From: a virus
Direction: 5' to 3' (one strand)
Length of the DNA: 64,000 nucleotides
Virus record (IMG/VR): IMGVR_UViG_3300048999_000056
Span: 48,819 to 112,818 of that record
Notes under the pieces: model-generated
What the model was told of the DNA's origin: nothing
What the model saw: the letters and a program-made list of their open reading frames with translations, nothing else
The model's database searches: none
Shown: positions 17,169 through 24,554 of the stretch, in pieces
Layout: every line of letters begins with the position of its first letter
How positions within the stretch are numbered: position 1 is the stretch's first letter
Made by a program: the position numbers and the translations under genes

Positions 17169-17954
17169 TCAGACGGACGACGCCGCGATCAACACATGCA
17201 CGTCAGTTGACGACAGCATGTGCCCGGTGCCGCCCTGGAATACGGCCTCCTTGAAGTCCCACTGCGTTCCGGCAGCGGTCATCCCCGGCAAGGTGCCAAA
17301 GCCATCAGTCGCATTGGCGCCCTGCAGGAAGGCGACGTTTTCCGAGTTTTCGGTGACGTGTGACTGCACGCCAGTCGGTGCGAGATTGCCCGGCGCGAAG
17401 TCGTCACCACCGAAAGCCAGCTTATTGACGCCACCTGCGTTGAGCGTGTTCTCCGCGGTCCACACGTGATTTGCCGAGTTGAAGTCGAAAACGTCACTGT
17501 GGATGAAGCCAGGACGCGACTCGGTGATCAGCATCTTGAGATCGTACTGACCCAAGTCCGGCAACGCCGCGAGCCCGGCGCTGTCGCTGGCAGGCGTGCC
17601 GGCGGCAACGTTGTCAACGTAATTCCAGTTCCACTCGGCACGTGCCGGATTGCCGATCTGAGTGCCGGCATTGACGGTGTAATCGGCGCGCCCGTTGTCA
17701 GGGTTGATTGTCGGTGTGTAGTCACCATCCGTGCGGTGGTTGATCTTTTCCGCCGTCTGGATATTGCCGTCGGTCGAGCTGACATAGCCAGTGTTGGTCT
17801 GACCGGTTCCGGTCCACATGAAGCCGGTAGTCGGATTGAAAGCCGGCGTGGCGACGGCGCCGGGTCCACCGAATACGTCGCCTTCCAAGTGTCCGTTGTT
17901 GTCCTGTCCAATGATGTTGTTCTGTGCGTTGTTGACGCCTTTGTTTGTAGCCAT
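17169..17954 (-). CDS. Unknown beta-rich protein in its own transcription unit
   Basis: 261 residues, no signal peptide (MATNKGVNNAQNNIIGQDNN). Asn/Gly/Thr-rich. The segment AEWNWNYVDN ... LGQYDLKMLI ... VTENSENVAFL is laid out like the extracellular beta-sandwich domains of PEP-CTERM-associated proteins (W-x-W strand, Asp-rich turn, QNSENxAFL), but without the C-terminal anchor. That likeness is from memory. It stands alone between a promoter-like element and a strong terminator with a ~110-base leader, suggesting high or separately timed expression. A minor virion protein or a secreted/cytosolic effector are both possible. Confidence 0.65.
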   Translation of the reverse strand: MATNKGVNNAQNNIIGQDNNGHLEGDVFGGPGAVATPAFNPTTGFMWTGTGQTNTGYVSSTDGNIQTAEKINHRTDGDYTPTINPDNGRADYTVNAGTQIGNPARAEWNWNYVDNVAAGTPASDSAGLAALPDLGQYDLKMLITESRPGFIHSDVFDFNSANHVWTAENTLNAGGVNKLAFGGDDFAPGNLAPTGVQSHVTENSENVAFLQGANATDGFGTLPGMTAAGTQWDFKEAVFQGGTGHMLSSTDVHVLIAASSV

Positions 17955-18065
17955 AGGTTAATACGCCCTTTCGTGACGTTGCCCCAGCCCACCATAGGCT
18001 AGGCGACTGCAGCCGATGCTGCACTCGTCTAGGCTTGGTTTCGGCGACGGGATTTTTGCCCCGTC

Positions 18066-18101
18066 GCATATAATATACGAAACCGCGTTTTCGTGTTGAT
18101 C
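18066..18101 (-). promoter_or_regulatory. Phage promoter candidate (TCAACACG ... GTATATTATA)
   Basis: Minus strand: GATCAACACG at 18101-18092, 13 bases, then GTATATTATATG. Second member of the three-copy promoter family. A short stem ACGAAA/TTTCGT lies between the boxes. It drives the solitary gene at 17169-17954. Confidence 0.6.
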
Positions 18102-18297
18102 AAACGACATCCTTCAATTGAACAACGCGAACATCCTTGATCCAGACCGCGAACCGATCCCGTGGCGGTCTGGGCAACGGCATGAATGATCCAGCCGTCA
18201 TGGCTGCTTCCGACGGCAGCATCAGTCCTGACACTTGTTGAATATCGCCGAACGGTGCGGCGATCGTCAGCAAGACGTAGCAGTTGCGCTCATTCAT
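18100..18297 (-). CDS. Small protein, unknown
   Basis: 65 residues; ATG 18297 follows AAGGAGA and overlaps the upstream stop (ATGA). Sequence MNERNCYVLLTIAAPFGDIQ ... DRFAVWIKDVRVVQLKDVV is compact and beta-rich. No family recognised. Its stop overlaps the downstream promoter element. Confidence 0.65.
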   Translation of the reverse strand: MNERNCYVLLTIAAPFGDIQQVSGLMLPSEAAMTAGSFMPLPRPPRDRFAVWIKDVRVVQLKDVV

Positions 18298-18467
18298 GTT
18301 GATTTTTTCTCCTTTGCCTTGCGTACTGCTGCCCAGTGTGCGGCTTCCTCGTCTCGGTCGGCCCGTTCCCATTCCGCGCCGCGCGTGTGATTGAGTGCCC
18401 ATGCCCAGCCGGCAACGAAGACTGCGCACAGAGCTGCCCATCCGAGGCCCCACCACAACCAGCTCAT
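18294..18467 (-). CDS. 57-residue single-TM protein
   Basis: ATG 18467 follows AGGAGGGTCA. One membrane segment at residues 2-25 (WLWWGLGWAALCAVFVAGWA), then a charged helix ending VRKAKEKKST. Topology is like the anchored helices of small phage membrane proteins. Function unknown. Confidence 0.65.
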   Translation of the reverse strand: MSWLWWGLGWAALCAVFVAGWAWALNHTRGAEWERADRDEEAAHWAAVRKAKEKKST

Positions 18468-18479
18468 TGACCCTCCTGT

Positions 18480-18983
18480 TTACTGATCGACGGTATACAC
18501 TTCGATAAGCGTGTTCATGTCAGAAAACTCGCGCTTGCTGCACTTGGCGAGTACGTCCTGCCAGGTCGGCTGGCGCCCTTCCTCCGCCATGAACTCGTGC
18601 GCGAGCCGCACCATTTCCTGCATGCCCTGATAGTAGACGATCGGCCTGCTGTCGGAGAACAGCACGGCGTTGTAGAAGCGATCGGTTCTTTCTCCGCCGC
18701 GCAAGGCCATCGGTAGCAGCGGCCAGTATTGCCACTCGAACGGCGTATCGACAATCTTGCGATCGTGTTGCTTCACGGCGTCACATAGGAACGGATAGGC
18801 TGCCAGCAGGTCCGGCGCCTCGTGACGATAGGCGTGGCAATAGCGCATATACAGCGCCTTGAAGCGTTCATCGGACAACGTGCGCCAATCGTCGCCGATC
18901 GCTGAGCCTACGCGCTGCCGCAACTGCGCCACCATCTGCTGCGGCAGGATGTCCAACAATGCATGGACCGAACGGACCGCCAT
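18480..18983 (-). CDS. Unknown soluble protein
   Basis: 167 residues; AGGGG upstream of ATG 18983. All-alpha character with aromatic-rich middle (ALYMRYCHAYRHEAPDLLA, PFEWQYWPLLPMALRG). No motif I can name. Lies between a predicted secreted protein and a tiny membrane protein. Confidence 0.6.
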   Translation of the reverse strand: MAVRSVHALLDILPQQMVAQLRQRVGSAIGDDWRTLSDERFKALYMRYCHAYRHEAPDLLAAYPFLCDAVKQHDRKIVDTPFEWQYWPLLPMALRGGERTDRFYNAVLFSDSRPIVYYQGMQEMVRLAHEFMAEEGRQPTWQDVLAKCSKREFSDMNTLIEVYTVDQ

Positions 18984-18996
18984 GTTATCTGCCCCT

Positions 18997-19353
18997 TTAT
19001 CTCAACTCGTTCGGATCAGTAAGAGTGCCGTTTTGCAGCGAGGCGCTGCGGACGATGTTGCACTCGTCCTTCCCCGGAAAATACACGACACCAGTTGTCC
19101 GCAGTTCGACGTAGACCATGACGATTTTGCCATCGCTGTCACGCTTGACCATGGTATCTTTGAACGTTCCCGTTTCGCGGTTTGAGTGCTCAAGCGTTGC
19201 CGGTGATGCGAATGAGTCCAGGCCGGGTCGGGCAGCAAGCACCTTTGCTGCTACGCACTGCTTGGTATCACCGCGGAGAATGTACCAGTCCGTCGCCGAA
19301 GCGGTCCCGGTGAATGCCGCAACAAGTGCTGTGGTCAACAATAACGTCTTCAT
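18997..19353 (-). CDS. Small predicted periplasmic protein
   Basis: 118 residues; ATG 19353 follows AGGAGAG. MKTLLLTTALVAAFTGTASA is a clear type I signal peptide, cleavage after ~residue 20. The mature domain is a small beta protein with two Cys (QCVAAKV, ECNIV) that could form a disulfide. Secreted phage early proteins sometimes act in exclusion; the role here is unknown. Confidence 0.7.
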   Translation of the reverse strand: MKTLLLTTALVAAFTGTASATDWYILRGDTKQCVAAKVLAARPGLDSFASPATLEHSNRETGTFKDTMVKRDSDGKIVMVYVELRTTGVVYFPGKDECNIVRSASLQNGTLTDPNELR

Positions 19354-19410
19354 CTTACTCTCCTGTTGATTTGGCAGACTGGCAAATGCCAGCCTGCCGT
19401 TGAAATGGTA

Positions 19411-20493
19411 TCAGGCGTGAAGCAGCTCGCCAGCCTTGCGCTCCAGATCGACGCGAGCGTCCTGATGCGGAATGCCGCGCGCTACCGCTGTTGCAGCCAC
19501 CACGACATCCCAGCGGTTCTCGATCGGACGCCCCTCCTCCAGCTTGTGCACGTTCTGCATGTTCCACGCGATGGACTTCGAGAACCGCTGCGTCAGGAAC
19601 TCGTTGAGTTTGTCGCCCATGCGGTCCTTCCGCGCATCCTCGATCGCCTGCACGATACCGCGCGTGCTGGACTTGGCGTAGGTCTGCAATGCCGGTGTGA
19701 CCTCCTCCAGCCAGCGATCAGGTGCCGATACCGTGTGGCGGATGCGGATTTCGTTGTATTCCTCCGCGCCCCAGACGATCCTGTTGCTGCATGCGTAGTC
19801 GAACAGGAATGTTGCAATGCCGAGCGTCTGCGCCCCGACCTCCGAGTTCCACACGAAGAAGCCACGCGCCAGCGAGCCGGGCTTGCCGTTGCGGCGGTTC
19901 TTCAGCTCGATACGGTGATCCTCGTCGGCCAGGAACACGAAGAAGTCACGGTCCGACGCGAACAGCGTCGTGTTCGCCTTGCTGATCTCCACGCGCTTGC
20001 CGAACTCGCCGGGCACACGCCATTGACCATTGGCACCGTCGCCGAACCGGTCAACAAGTCCATTCAGAATGTCACCATTCCAGACGCGTCCATATCGCGG
20101 TCCTGTCGCGGCACGCAGCATCGGCGAATCGCCTTTCTGCAGCAGCACGCCGAACTCGCCAATGTCGCGCTTGAACGCCAGACCGAAGTTGAGGCAGTCC
20201 GCCGCCATTGGCGCTGGTAGTGTCCGGAGATACCCGCCAGGGGCTTCAGCGAGCGCCGCAAGCTGCCCGAAAGCCCAGTGCGTGGGCACATACCCGCCGC
20301 CGTTCGGCCCCCGGATTTCCAGCCCGCGATGGTTATCGAGCGGCACGGCCTGCACCTGTCGCGTCGAAACAACCAGCTCGCGCGACATTTCGCGGACGCT
20401 GTTGAAGTGGTCGCGCATGTCGAGCAGATTGGTGTAGCGCTCGTCATCAGGCCGCGTTGCCCACTGGTTGGACGCCTGCATGAGTTCGGTCAT
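19411..20493 (-). CDS. DUF932-family phage/plasmid protein
   Basis: 360 residues; ATG 20493 follows AGGAGAC. Residues ~150-260 hold the DUF932 core: WNSEVGAQTLGIATFLFDYA, CSNRIVWGAEEYNEIRIRHT. The family occurs in phages and plasmids; its biochemical role is unknown to me, and some members are annotated LGT_TIGR03299. Soluble, no transport signal. The next upstream gene is a small conserved phage protein. Confidence 0.8.
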   Translation of the reverse strand: MTELMQASNQWATRPDDERYTNLLDMRDHFNSVREMSRELVVSTRQVQAVPLDNHRGLEIRGPNGGGYVPTHWAFGQLAALAEAPGGYLRTLPAPMAADCLNFGLAFKRDIGEFGVLLQKGDSPMLRAATGPRYGRVWNGDILNGLVDRFGDGANGQWRVPGEFGKRVEISKANTTLFASDRDFFVFLADEDHRIELKNRRNGKPGSLARGFFVWNSEVGAQTLGIATFLFDYACSNRIVWGAEEYNEIRIRHTVSAPDRWLEEVTPALQTYAKSSTRGIVQAIEDARKDRMGDKLNEFLTQRFSKSIAWNMQNVHKLEEGRPIENRWDVVVAATAVARGIPHQDARVDLERKAGELLHA

Positions 20494-20600
20494 TTTTGAA
20501 GTCTCCTGGTTATGGTGGACTGGCGTAGGTGGAAGCAGCGGAAACGGTTGCTTCCGCTGCAACCATATGCGTCAGTCAATGACGCCTCCCCCGCTTTTCG

Positions 20601-20840
20601 TTAGCTTGCGGGGGCGGTTTGTGCGCGGGCTGCAGGCCGACGTGGAGCTGAACGAGGCTCGGTCCCTTCCGTGTCGAGCGTGACGCTGATGCGCGGCGGT
20701 GAACCGGTAAACGCCTTCTTGCGGACGTAGAGCGTGCCGATCTTGGCGAGTCCGAAGTCGATCACGTTGCCGCCGTTGTCGATCTCCTCGTAAACCAACG
20801 CGCCTTTGGTTTCCTTCTTGAACTGCATGCTAATTTTCAT
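20601..20840 (-). CDS. Small conserved phage protein
   Basis: 79 residues; ATG 20840 follows GGAGAC. The core MKISMQFKKETKGALVYEEI, then KIGTLYVRKKAF and PPRISVTLD, matches a small beta protein common in phages near recombination genes (function unknown). The C-terminal 20 residues are Pro/Ala/Arg-rich and probably disordered. Confidence 0.72.
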   Translation of the reverse strand: MKISMQFKKETKGALVYEEIDNGGNVIDFGLAKIGTLYVRKKAFTGSPPRISVTLDTEGTEPRSAPRRPAARAQTAPAS

Positions 20841-20940
20841 CGTAAAGTCTCCGGTATGTGTGTTGCGTGTTGTCTGGTTGGTTCCCTGGCTCTGGTCCAG
20901 GTAGTTGCAGCGGTTTGTCGGACGCTGCAACTATCTCGGA

Positions 20941-21261
20941 TCAGAAATTTCCGTTGATTACGTCGCTGGATTGTAAGCGCCGCCATCCAACCGTATCACA
21001 ATAATATATACGATCCTGATCGAGCGCCACAATGTCTGCCATCGACATTGAGTAACTATTGAAGTTTCTCGGGTGCGCCGTGTTGAAGATCAGATACAGC
21101 CATTTCAACGCGTCGTCATCGGTGCTGCTATGCTCCTCTGCGATAATACCGTTGAACGTGTCGCGGTAGTCGCACCGATCGATCTTGCGGCGTGGATTGA
21201 ACGGGCGGAACGCGACCTCGCATATGCGCCCGATGCGAACCTGATATAGCGTGAACTTCAT
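20941..21261 (-). CDS. YodL-like domain protein
   Basis: 106 residues; ATGA overlap with the upstream gene and GAGGAAAG in front. The C-terminal pattern FNSYSMSMADIVALDQDRIYY followed by CDTVGWRRL resembles the YodL domain (LSVSDIVxLxxxxxYYVDxxGF) seen in mobile-element proteins. Function unknown. Confidence 0.6.
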   Translation of the reverse strand: MKFTLYQVRIGRICEVAFRPFNPRRKIDRCDYRDTFNGIIAEEHSSTDDDALKWLYLIFNTAHPRNFNSYSMSMADIVALDQDRIYYCDTVGWRRLQSSDVINGNF

Positions 21262-21458
21262 TTTGTTGCTTTCCTCATTGCGCGATAAAGCGCCTGGATT
21301 TCTTCATGGGATATGCTCAGGCGGAACGTCACTAGTTCCCCTCCGGACAATCCTGCCGCTTCGATTGTTATGCAGAACGCGTCGCCACCGATGACGTGCA
21401 TCGACGCTGCCTGCGCGAGCCGGACAATGCTGTCTTCTGTGACCTGATCGATAATCAC
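21258..21458 (-). CDS. Small protein, unknown
   Basis: 66 residues with a GTG start at 21458 (GGAAGG lies 11 bases upstream). The end is helical (HEEIQALYRAMRKATK). Overlaps the downstream start as ATGA. No family recognised. Confidence 0.6.
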   Translation of the reverse strand: MIIDQVTEDSIVRLAQAASMHVIGGDAFCITIEAAGLSGGELVTFRLSISHEEIQALYRAMRKATK

Positions 21459-21473
21459 TTAGTTGATCCTTCC

Positions 21474-21854
21474 CTACAATGGCATACGTTGATCGCTGGT
21501 AGACAGCACGTCGCATTTCTGCAATGTGACGATGATTGCGTTGCCGCCATGGTGCGCGTTGATCCGACAGACCTCCCAGCCGTGCCGCTCGCACAGCTCG
21601 CCGAAGTGCCTGCGCACCGCTCGGACCGCAGCGTCTTCGACGAAACACGCAAACTCAAGCGCCACATAATCGAAATAGGCGGTTGAGTGCCGGTGGCTTG
21701 CCGGCGCGAGATGCAGCGCCTCCAGCACGGACAGGACCGTTGTCCGCAACGCGCGCTGTGTCAGCTGCGGCACGGCGCCGTTGGTGGCGTGCTTGGCTTC
21801 CAGCGCAAGACGCCGCTCGCGAGCGGCCATGAGTAGCCTGTTGGATGTCGTCAC
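21474..21854 (-). CDS. Unknown protein
   Basis: 126 residues, GTG start at 21854 after GGGG. Basic N-terminal helix (NRLLMAARERRLALEAKHA), then a mixed domain with FDYVALEFACFVEDAAVRAV and GGNAIIVTLQKC. Function unknown; lies in a run of small early genes. Confidence 0.6.
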   Translation of the reverse strand: MTTSNRLLMAARERRLALEAKHATNGAVPQLTQRALRTTVLSVLEALHLAPASHRHSTAYFDYVALEFACFVEDAAVRAVRRHFGELCERHGWEVCRINAHHGGNAIIVTLQKCDVLSTSDQRMPL

Positions 21855-21902
21855 GTGTCGTTTTCCCCGGAAGTGACAGCGGCACGATTGCCGCTGCTAT
21901 CG

Positions 21903-22103
21903 TCACAATGCGATGGTTTTTGCTTTTGCCAACGCGGCGTCCAGATCACTGGCAGCGGCTTGTCGATCCCTCTCCGCTGCCTCCAGCAAGCGGTCGAACT
22001 CGAACGGAGCCGGTGACAGTGGAACCGTGAAACGCTGCGGCTTGCGATAAGCGTCAACCGCCATGATCAATCGAGACACGATCAGCTTTTCGGTATCAGT
22101 CAT
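21903..22103 (-). CDS. Small helical protein, unknown
   Basis: 66 residues; ATG 22103 follows GGAAGAG. Amphipathic coiled-coil-like C-terminus (FDRLLEAAERDRQAAASDLD). No family recognised. Confidence 0.62.
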   Translation of the reverse strand: MTDTEKLIVSRLIMAVDAYRKPQRFTVPLSPAPFEFDRLLEAAERDRQAAASDLDAALAKAKTIAL

Positions 22104-22113
22104 TGTTCTCTTC

Positions 22114-22887
22114 CTATTGCAAACGGTAGTGCCCATTGGGCAGCGTCAGCAGGTTCTTCTTCAACTTGGTGGCTTGCCGCTGCAGGAAGTTCCGTCCAGC
22201 GGTCCAGCCGGTGATCGTGTTGACTTCCTCCAGCGTGCAACCGCCTTTCCGCTGCAGCAGCGCCACCACCTGATCGGACTTGTTCGGTGTGCCGGGTGCA
22301 GGCTTGCTGGCAGCCTTGCGCGGCGGCGTGGCGCCGTTCGTCGTAGCGGGCTTGGCGGCAGCCTCCGGTGCCTTGTTGTCCGTTTTCCAGCCTTCCCAGC
22401 GGGTATCCCAGTTCGGCGCCCATGCGAAGCCGAACGGACGATACTCGGCATGTTCGGCATTCAGCTTGTCGAAGCGGATTTTCGTGCCGTTCTTGAAGTG
22501 CAGCACGACCGGTGTCGCCATGCGCGGCGCGTAGTAGCGCGCCCATTCCTCCGCCTGTTGGCGCGGTACCCACTTTGCCATCATCACCATGCACAGATCA
22601 TCACCGGCAACCGCCCGCTCGGATGCCTCAGACGCGGCTGGGGCGGTTTCCGGCTCGGACCCGGACGGCAATGGCATCCGACGCCGAACCGGCGCTGACG
22701 GCGCTGCCTGAGGCTCGGTCTGTGTGGCCTCGCGCACCTTGTCCGGCTCGGGCTTGAATCCGACGCCTCTCGCGATCAACACGGCACCTTCCGGAATGCC
22801 CGGATTGAGCCGGCGCATGGTTGTAGCGAGCGTCCGGCTTGCCTTGCCCTGGCTGAGCGGCGGACGTGACGGCATTGGCTTGCGCAT
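22114..22887 (-). CDS. DUF3489-type winged-helix protein
   Basis: 257 residues; ATG 22887 follows AAAGGAAAC. Middle domain (~95-165: FKNGTKIRFDKLNAEHAEY, RPFGFAWAPNWDTRWEGW) of unknown type, then a Pro/Ala linker and a C-terminal ~55-residue winged helix SDQVVALLQRKGGCTLEEVN...TGWTAGRNFLQRQATKL as in DUF3489. The short gene at 22975 encodes the same kind of helix-turn-helix, suggesting duplication. Probably a phage DNA-binding regulator. A terminator-plus-promoter element lies upstream. Confidence 0.72.
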   Translation of the reverse strand: MRKPMPSRPPLSQGKASRTLATTMRRLNPGIPEGAVLIARGVGFKPEPDKVREATQTEPQAAPSAPVRRRMPLPSGSEPETAPAASEASERAVAGDDLCMVMMAKWVPRQQAEEWARYYAPRMATPVVLHFKNGTKIRFDKLNAEHAEYRPFGFAWAPNWDTRWEGWKTDNKAPEAAAKPATTNGATPPRKAASKPAPGTPNKSDQVVALLQRKGGCTLEEVNTITGWTAGRNFLQRQATKLKKNLLTLPNGHYRLQ

Positions 22888-22920
22888 GGTCTGTTTCCTT
22901 TCCGTGATTCATTCGGCTAT

Positions 22921-22957
22921 CAGATATATACAAAAGCCGCTAGTCCGTGTTGAACTA
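22921..22957 (-). promoter_or_regulatory. Hairpin terminator fused to GTATATA promoter candidate
   Basis: Minus strand: AGCCGCTAGT-tcaacacgg-ACTAGCGGCT followed by TTTTGTATATATC. The 10-base stem plus T-run is a terminator for the upstream unit. The loop carries the TCAACACG box and the T-run runs into GTATATA, so the same bases form the third copy of the promoter family. Confidence 0.65.
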
Positions 22958-22974
22958 GCGGCTCATGTACCCGT

Positions 22975-23205
22975 TCATGCAGCCTTCATCAGCCGGAAGC
23001 CGATCGAGCCGTTGCGCCGTGTGATGGGCTTGGACACGTGCAGCCCCAGCTGCTCCGCCAGCCGTGTCACGCGCCACTGTGCCGAACCGCCCGGCCAGCC
23101 TGTCGCTGCCATGATCTCCTGGCTCGATACGCCGTTGATCCGCTTGGCGAGCCGCACGACCTCGGCAGTCTTGGCGCCGTGTGCCATCTTCACTTTCTTC
23201 GCCAT
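22975..23205 (-). CDS. Small winged-helix DNA-binding protein
   Basis: 76 residues; ATG 23205 follows AGGAGA. The body AEVVRLAKRINGVSSQEIMA, then GWPGGSAQWRVTRLAEQLGL, aligns with the DUF3489-like end of the 22114-22887 protein. Probably binds DNA. Last gene before the 22921-22957 terminator/promoter. Confidence 0.7.
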   Translation of the reverse strand: MAKKVKMAHGAKTAEVVRLAKRINGVSSQEIMAATGWPGGSAQWRVTRLAEQLGLHVSKPITRRNGSIGFRLMKAA

Positions 23206-23279
23206 GTCCAGTCTCCTGTTGGTTTGTTGTCCTGTCTGATACAGGCGACGCCAGCGCCGTAGCGCTGGTATCGTACGCA

Positions 23280-23474
23280 TCAGCGGTCTAGATCGTTTGC
23301 CAGCCCGCGCAGCTTGGCACAGATGAAGCCGAGTTCATACTGCGTCGTGTAGGCATCGCGTGACCACGACGTTGGCGGTGCTTGGTTGTTCCCTTCCGAC
23401 TCTAGCGCTTTCATCAGATCACTTGCAGCCATTCCCAACGCGCGCAATTTGCGGATAGCTTCAATACGCTTCAT
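23280..23474 (-). CDS. Small helical protein, unknown
   Basis: 64 residues; ATG 23474 follows TTGGAG and lies inside the end of the upstream HTH gene. Helical throughout (IEAIRKLRALGMAASDLMKA ... GFICAKLRGLANDL). No family recognised. Confidence 0.6.
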   Translation of the reverse strand: MKRIEAIRKLRALGMAASDLMKALESEGNNQAPPTSWSRDAYTTQYELGFICAKLRGLANDLDR

Positions 23475-23631
23475 CTGATTTGCTCCAACGGGTTAGGGTT
23501 TGTTCGTTGACGCCGAAGTCCTGCGCGATTTCCGACGTGCAGACTGGATTGTCATCGGGCTCGATATTATCCAGTAGCAGCTGCGTCAACGGAAAGCGCA
23601 CTGGGCGCCGTGTATAACCAATTGTCGTCAT
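23461..23631 (-). CDS. 56-residue helix-turn-helix protein
   Basis: ATG 23631 follows AGGAGACAG and overlaps the upstream stop (ATGA). CTSEIAQDFGVNEQTLTRWS is a good helix-turn-helix, so it is probably a small DNA-binding regulator. Its last 14 bases overlap the start of the next gene. Confidence 0.68.
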   Translation of the reverse strand: MTTIGYTRRPVRFPLTQLLLDNIEPDDNPVCTSEIAQDFGVNEQTLTRWSKSDEAY

Positions 23632-23852
23632 CGACTGTCTCCTGACCGGCGCTTAGGCTTTGTTGCGTGCACAATGATGGTCCTGTTCCGCTTGGGCAGC
23701 GGTGGCGCCCGAGTGCCGAGACTGTCGAGCGCTTCGGCGATCAGGTAGGCGTCGGGAATGTCGTTGAGCGGGATCATCGCTTGCAGGTATGCCCTCACGT
23801 CCGGGTCCAGCTTGGCGAGTTCGCGTCGCAGATTGTATTCGGTGATCTCCAT
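23628..23852 (-). CDS. Small acidic helical protein, unknown
   Basis: 74 residues; ATG 23852 follows AAGGAGC. Acidic helical first half (YNLRRELAKLDPDVRAYLQA), Arg/Lys-rich end (KPKRRSGDSR). ATGA coupling to the HTH gene downstream. No family recognised. Confidence 0.62.
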   Translation of the reverse strand: MEITEYNLRRELAKLDPDVRAYLQAMIPLNDIPDAYLIAEALDSLGTRAPPLPKRNRTIIVHATKPKRRSGDSR

Positions 23853-23863
23853 CGTCCTGCTCC

Positions 23864-24016
23864 TTATATATCGACGAAGTAGCCTAGCATGTTCAACACG
23901 CCATAGGCAATCGTCAGTGCCGTGATACCCATGGCGCCGGCCGCGAGAATGACCAGCGCCAGAGCGAGGATGCGTTCTGCTATCCAGCCGACCTGACCGC
24001 GTTTGAACATGAACAT
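23864..24016 (-). CDS. 50-residue membrane protein
   Basis: ATG 24016 overlaps the upstream stop (TGATG). Residues 13-45 are hydrophobic (ILALALVILAAGAMGITALT), giving one long or two short membrane spans. Function unknown. Confidence 0.62.
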   Translation of the reverse strand: MFMFKRGQVGWIAERILALALVILAAGAMGITALTIAYGVLNMLGYFVDI

Positions 24017-24231
24017 CAGAGGCTGATGCTTGCCAGCTTGTGGCGGTTGTAGGCATTGTTGCGGCTGATGTCGCTGTTGGTCTGCTCGCCCGTGCCTTTG
24101 CACGAATGGCAGGGACCTTCCTTGCCGGTGAACTTGCCGTTGACCACGGCGCCGCCCCAGCGGTAGGTGCCCGAGCCGTTGCACTTGGCGCACCTGCCCG
24201 GTGCGGCGTTCGGAATTGCGAAATCATACAT
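24016..24231 (-). CDS. DnaJ-type zinc-finger small protein
   Basis: 71 residues; ATG 24231 follows AGGGGAAAC. Two CxxCxGxG-type motifs (CAKCNGSGTYRWGG and CHSCKGTGEQT) match half of the DnaJ central zinc domain. Such free-standing zinc ribbons are common in phages; role unknown. A ~320-base structured leader precedes it. Confidence 0.75.
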   Translation of the reverse strand: MYDFAIPNAAPGRCAKCNGSGTYRWGGAVVNGKFTGKEGPCHSCKGTGEQTNSDISRNNAYNRHKLASISL

Positions 24232-24554
24232 GATTGAGTTTCCCCTGATTAGGTGATCGCAGCGTCGGTTGAACGCTGCGCTCATATAGTCAGGTTGAAT
24301 TGTTGTTTGGGGATGGTCGCAGGGCCTCTGAGCTATACCGAGGCGCATCACACAACCGGCTTATGGGTTGTAAGCGCCTGCCTCTCAGCGGGTGCATGTT
24401 CGCTGGCGTTTATGTTGCCAGCCTGGGGCTCGTTGGAGCCGGGTGATCCCCCTGAGGCAGCGCCCCAGGAACGAGCTATGTATAGGGGTATCCGACACGC
24501 GGATGCAAGAACTTTCTTCAACGCTAAGTCATTGAAATCGTTATGGGCGGGCAG
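24232..24554 (-). other. Structured non-coding leader, possible cis-RNA
   Basis: No gene in 323 bases, but dense inverted repeats: GCAGCGT/ACGCTGC (~24262-24282), GCCTC/GAGGC (~24327-24347), GCTTA/TAAGC (~24360-24375), GCTGGC/GCCAGC (~24402-24423), and an interleaved pair CTGGGG...CTCGTT / CCCCAG...AACGAG (~24424-24475) that would make a pseudoknot. A TTGCAT-18-TATACA pair near 24485-24515 on the minus strand could start a leader for the zinc-finger gene. I checked both strands for tRNA cloverleaf layout and found none. Confidence 0.45.

Noticed and set aside
24232-24554. tRNA gene (TATAGCTCAG-like D-arm text and 7-base-loop stem)
   Set aside because: Acceptor, D, anticodon and T stems do not assemble in order on either strand and the T-loop sequence is wrong.
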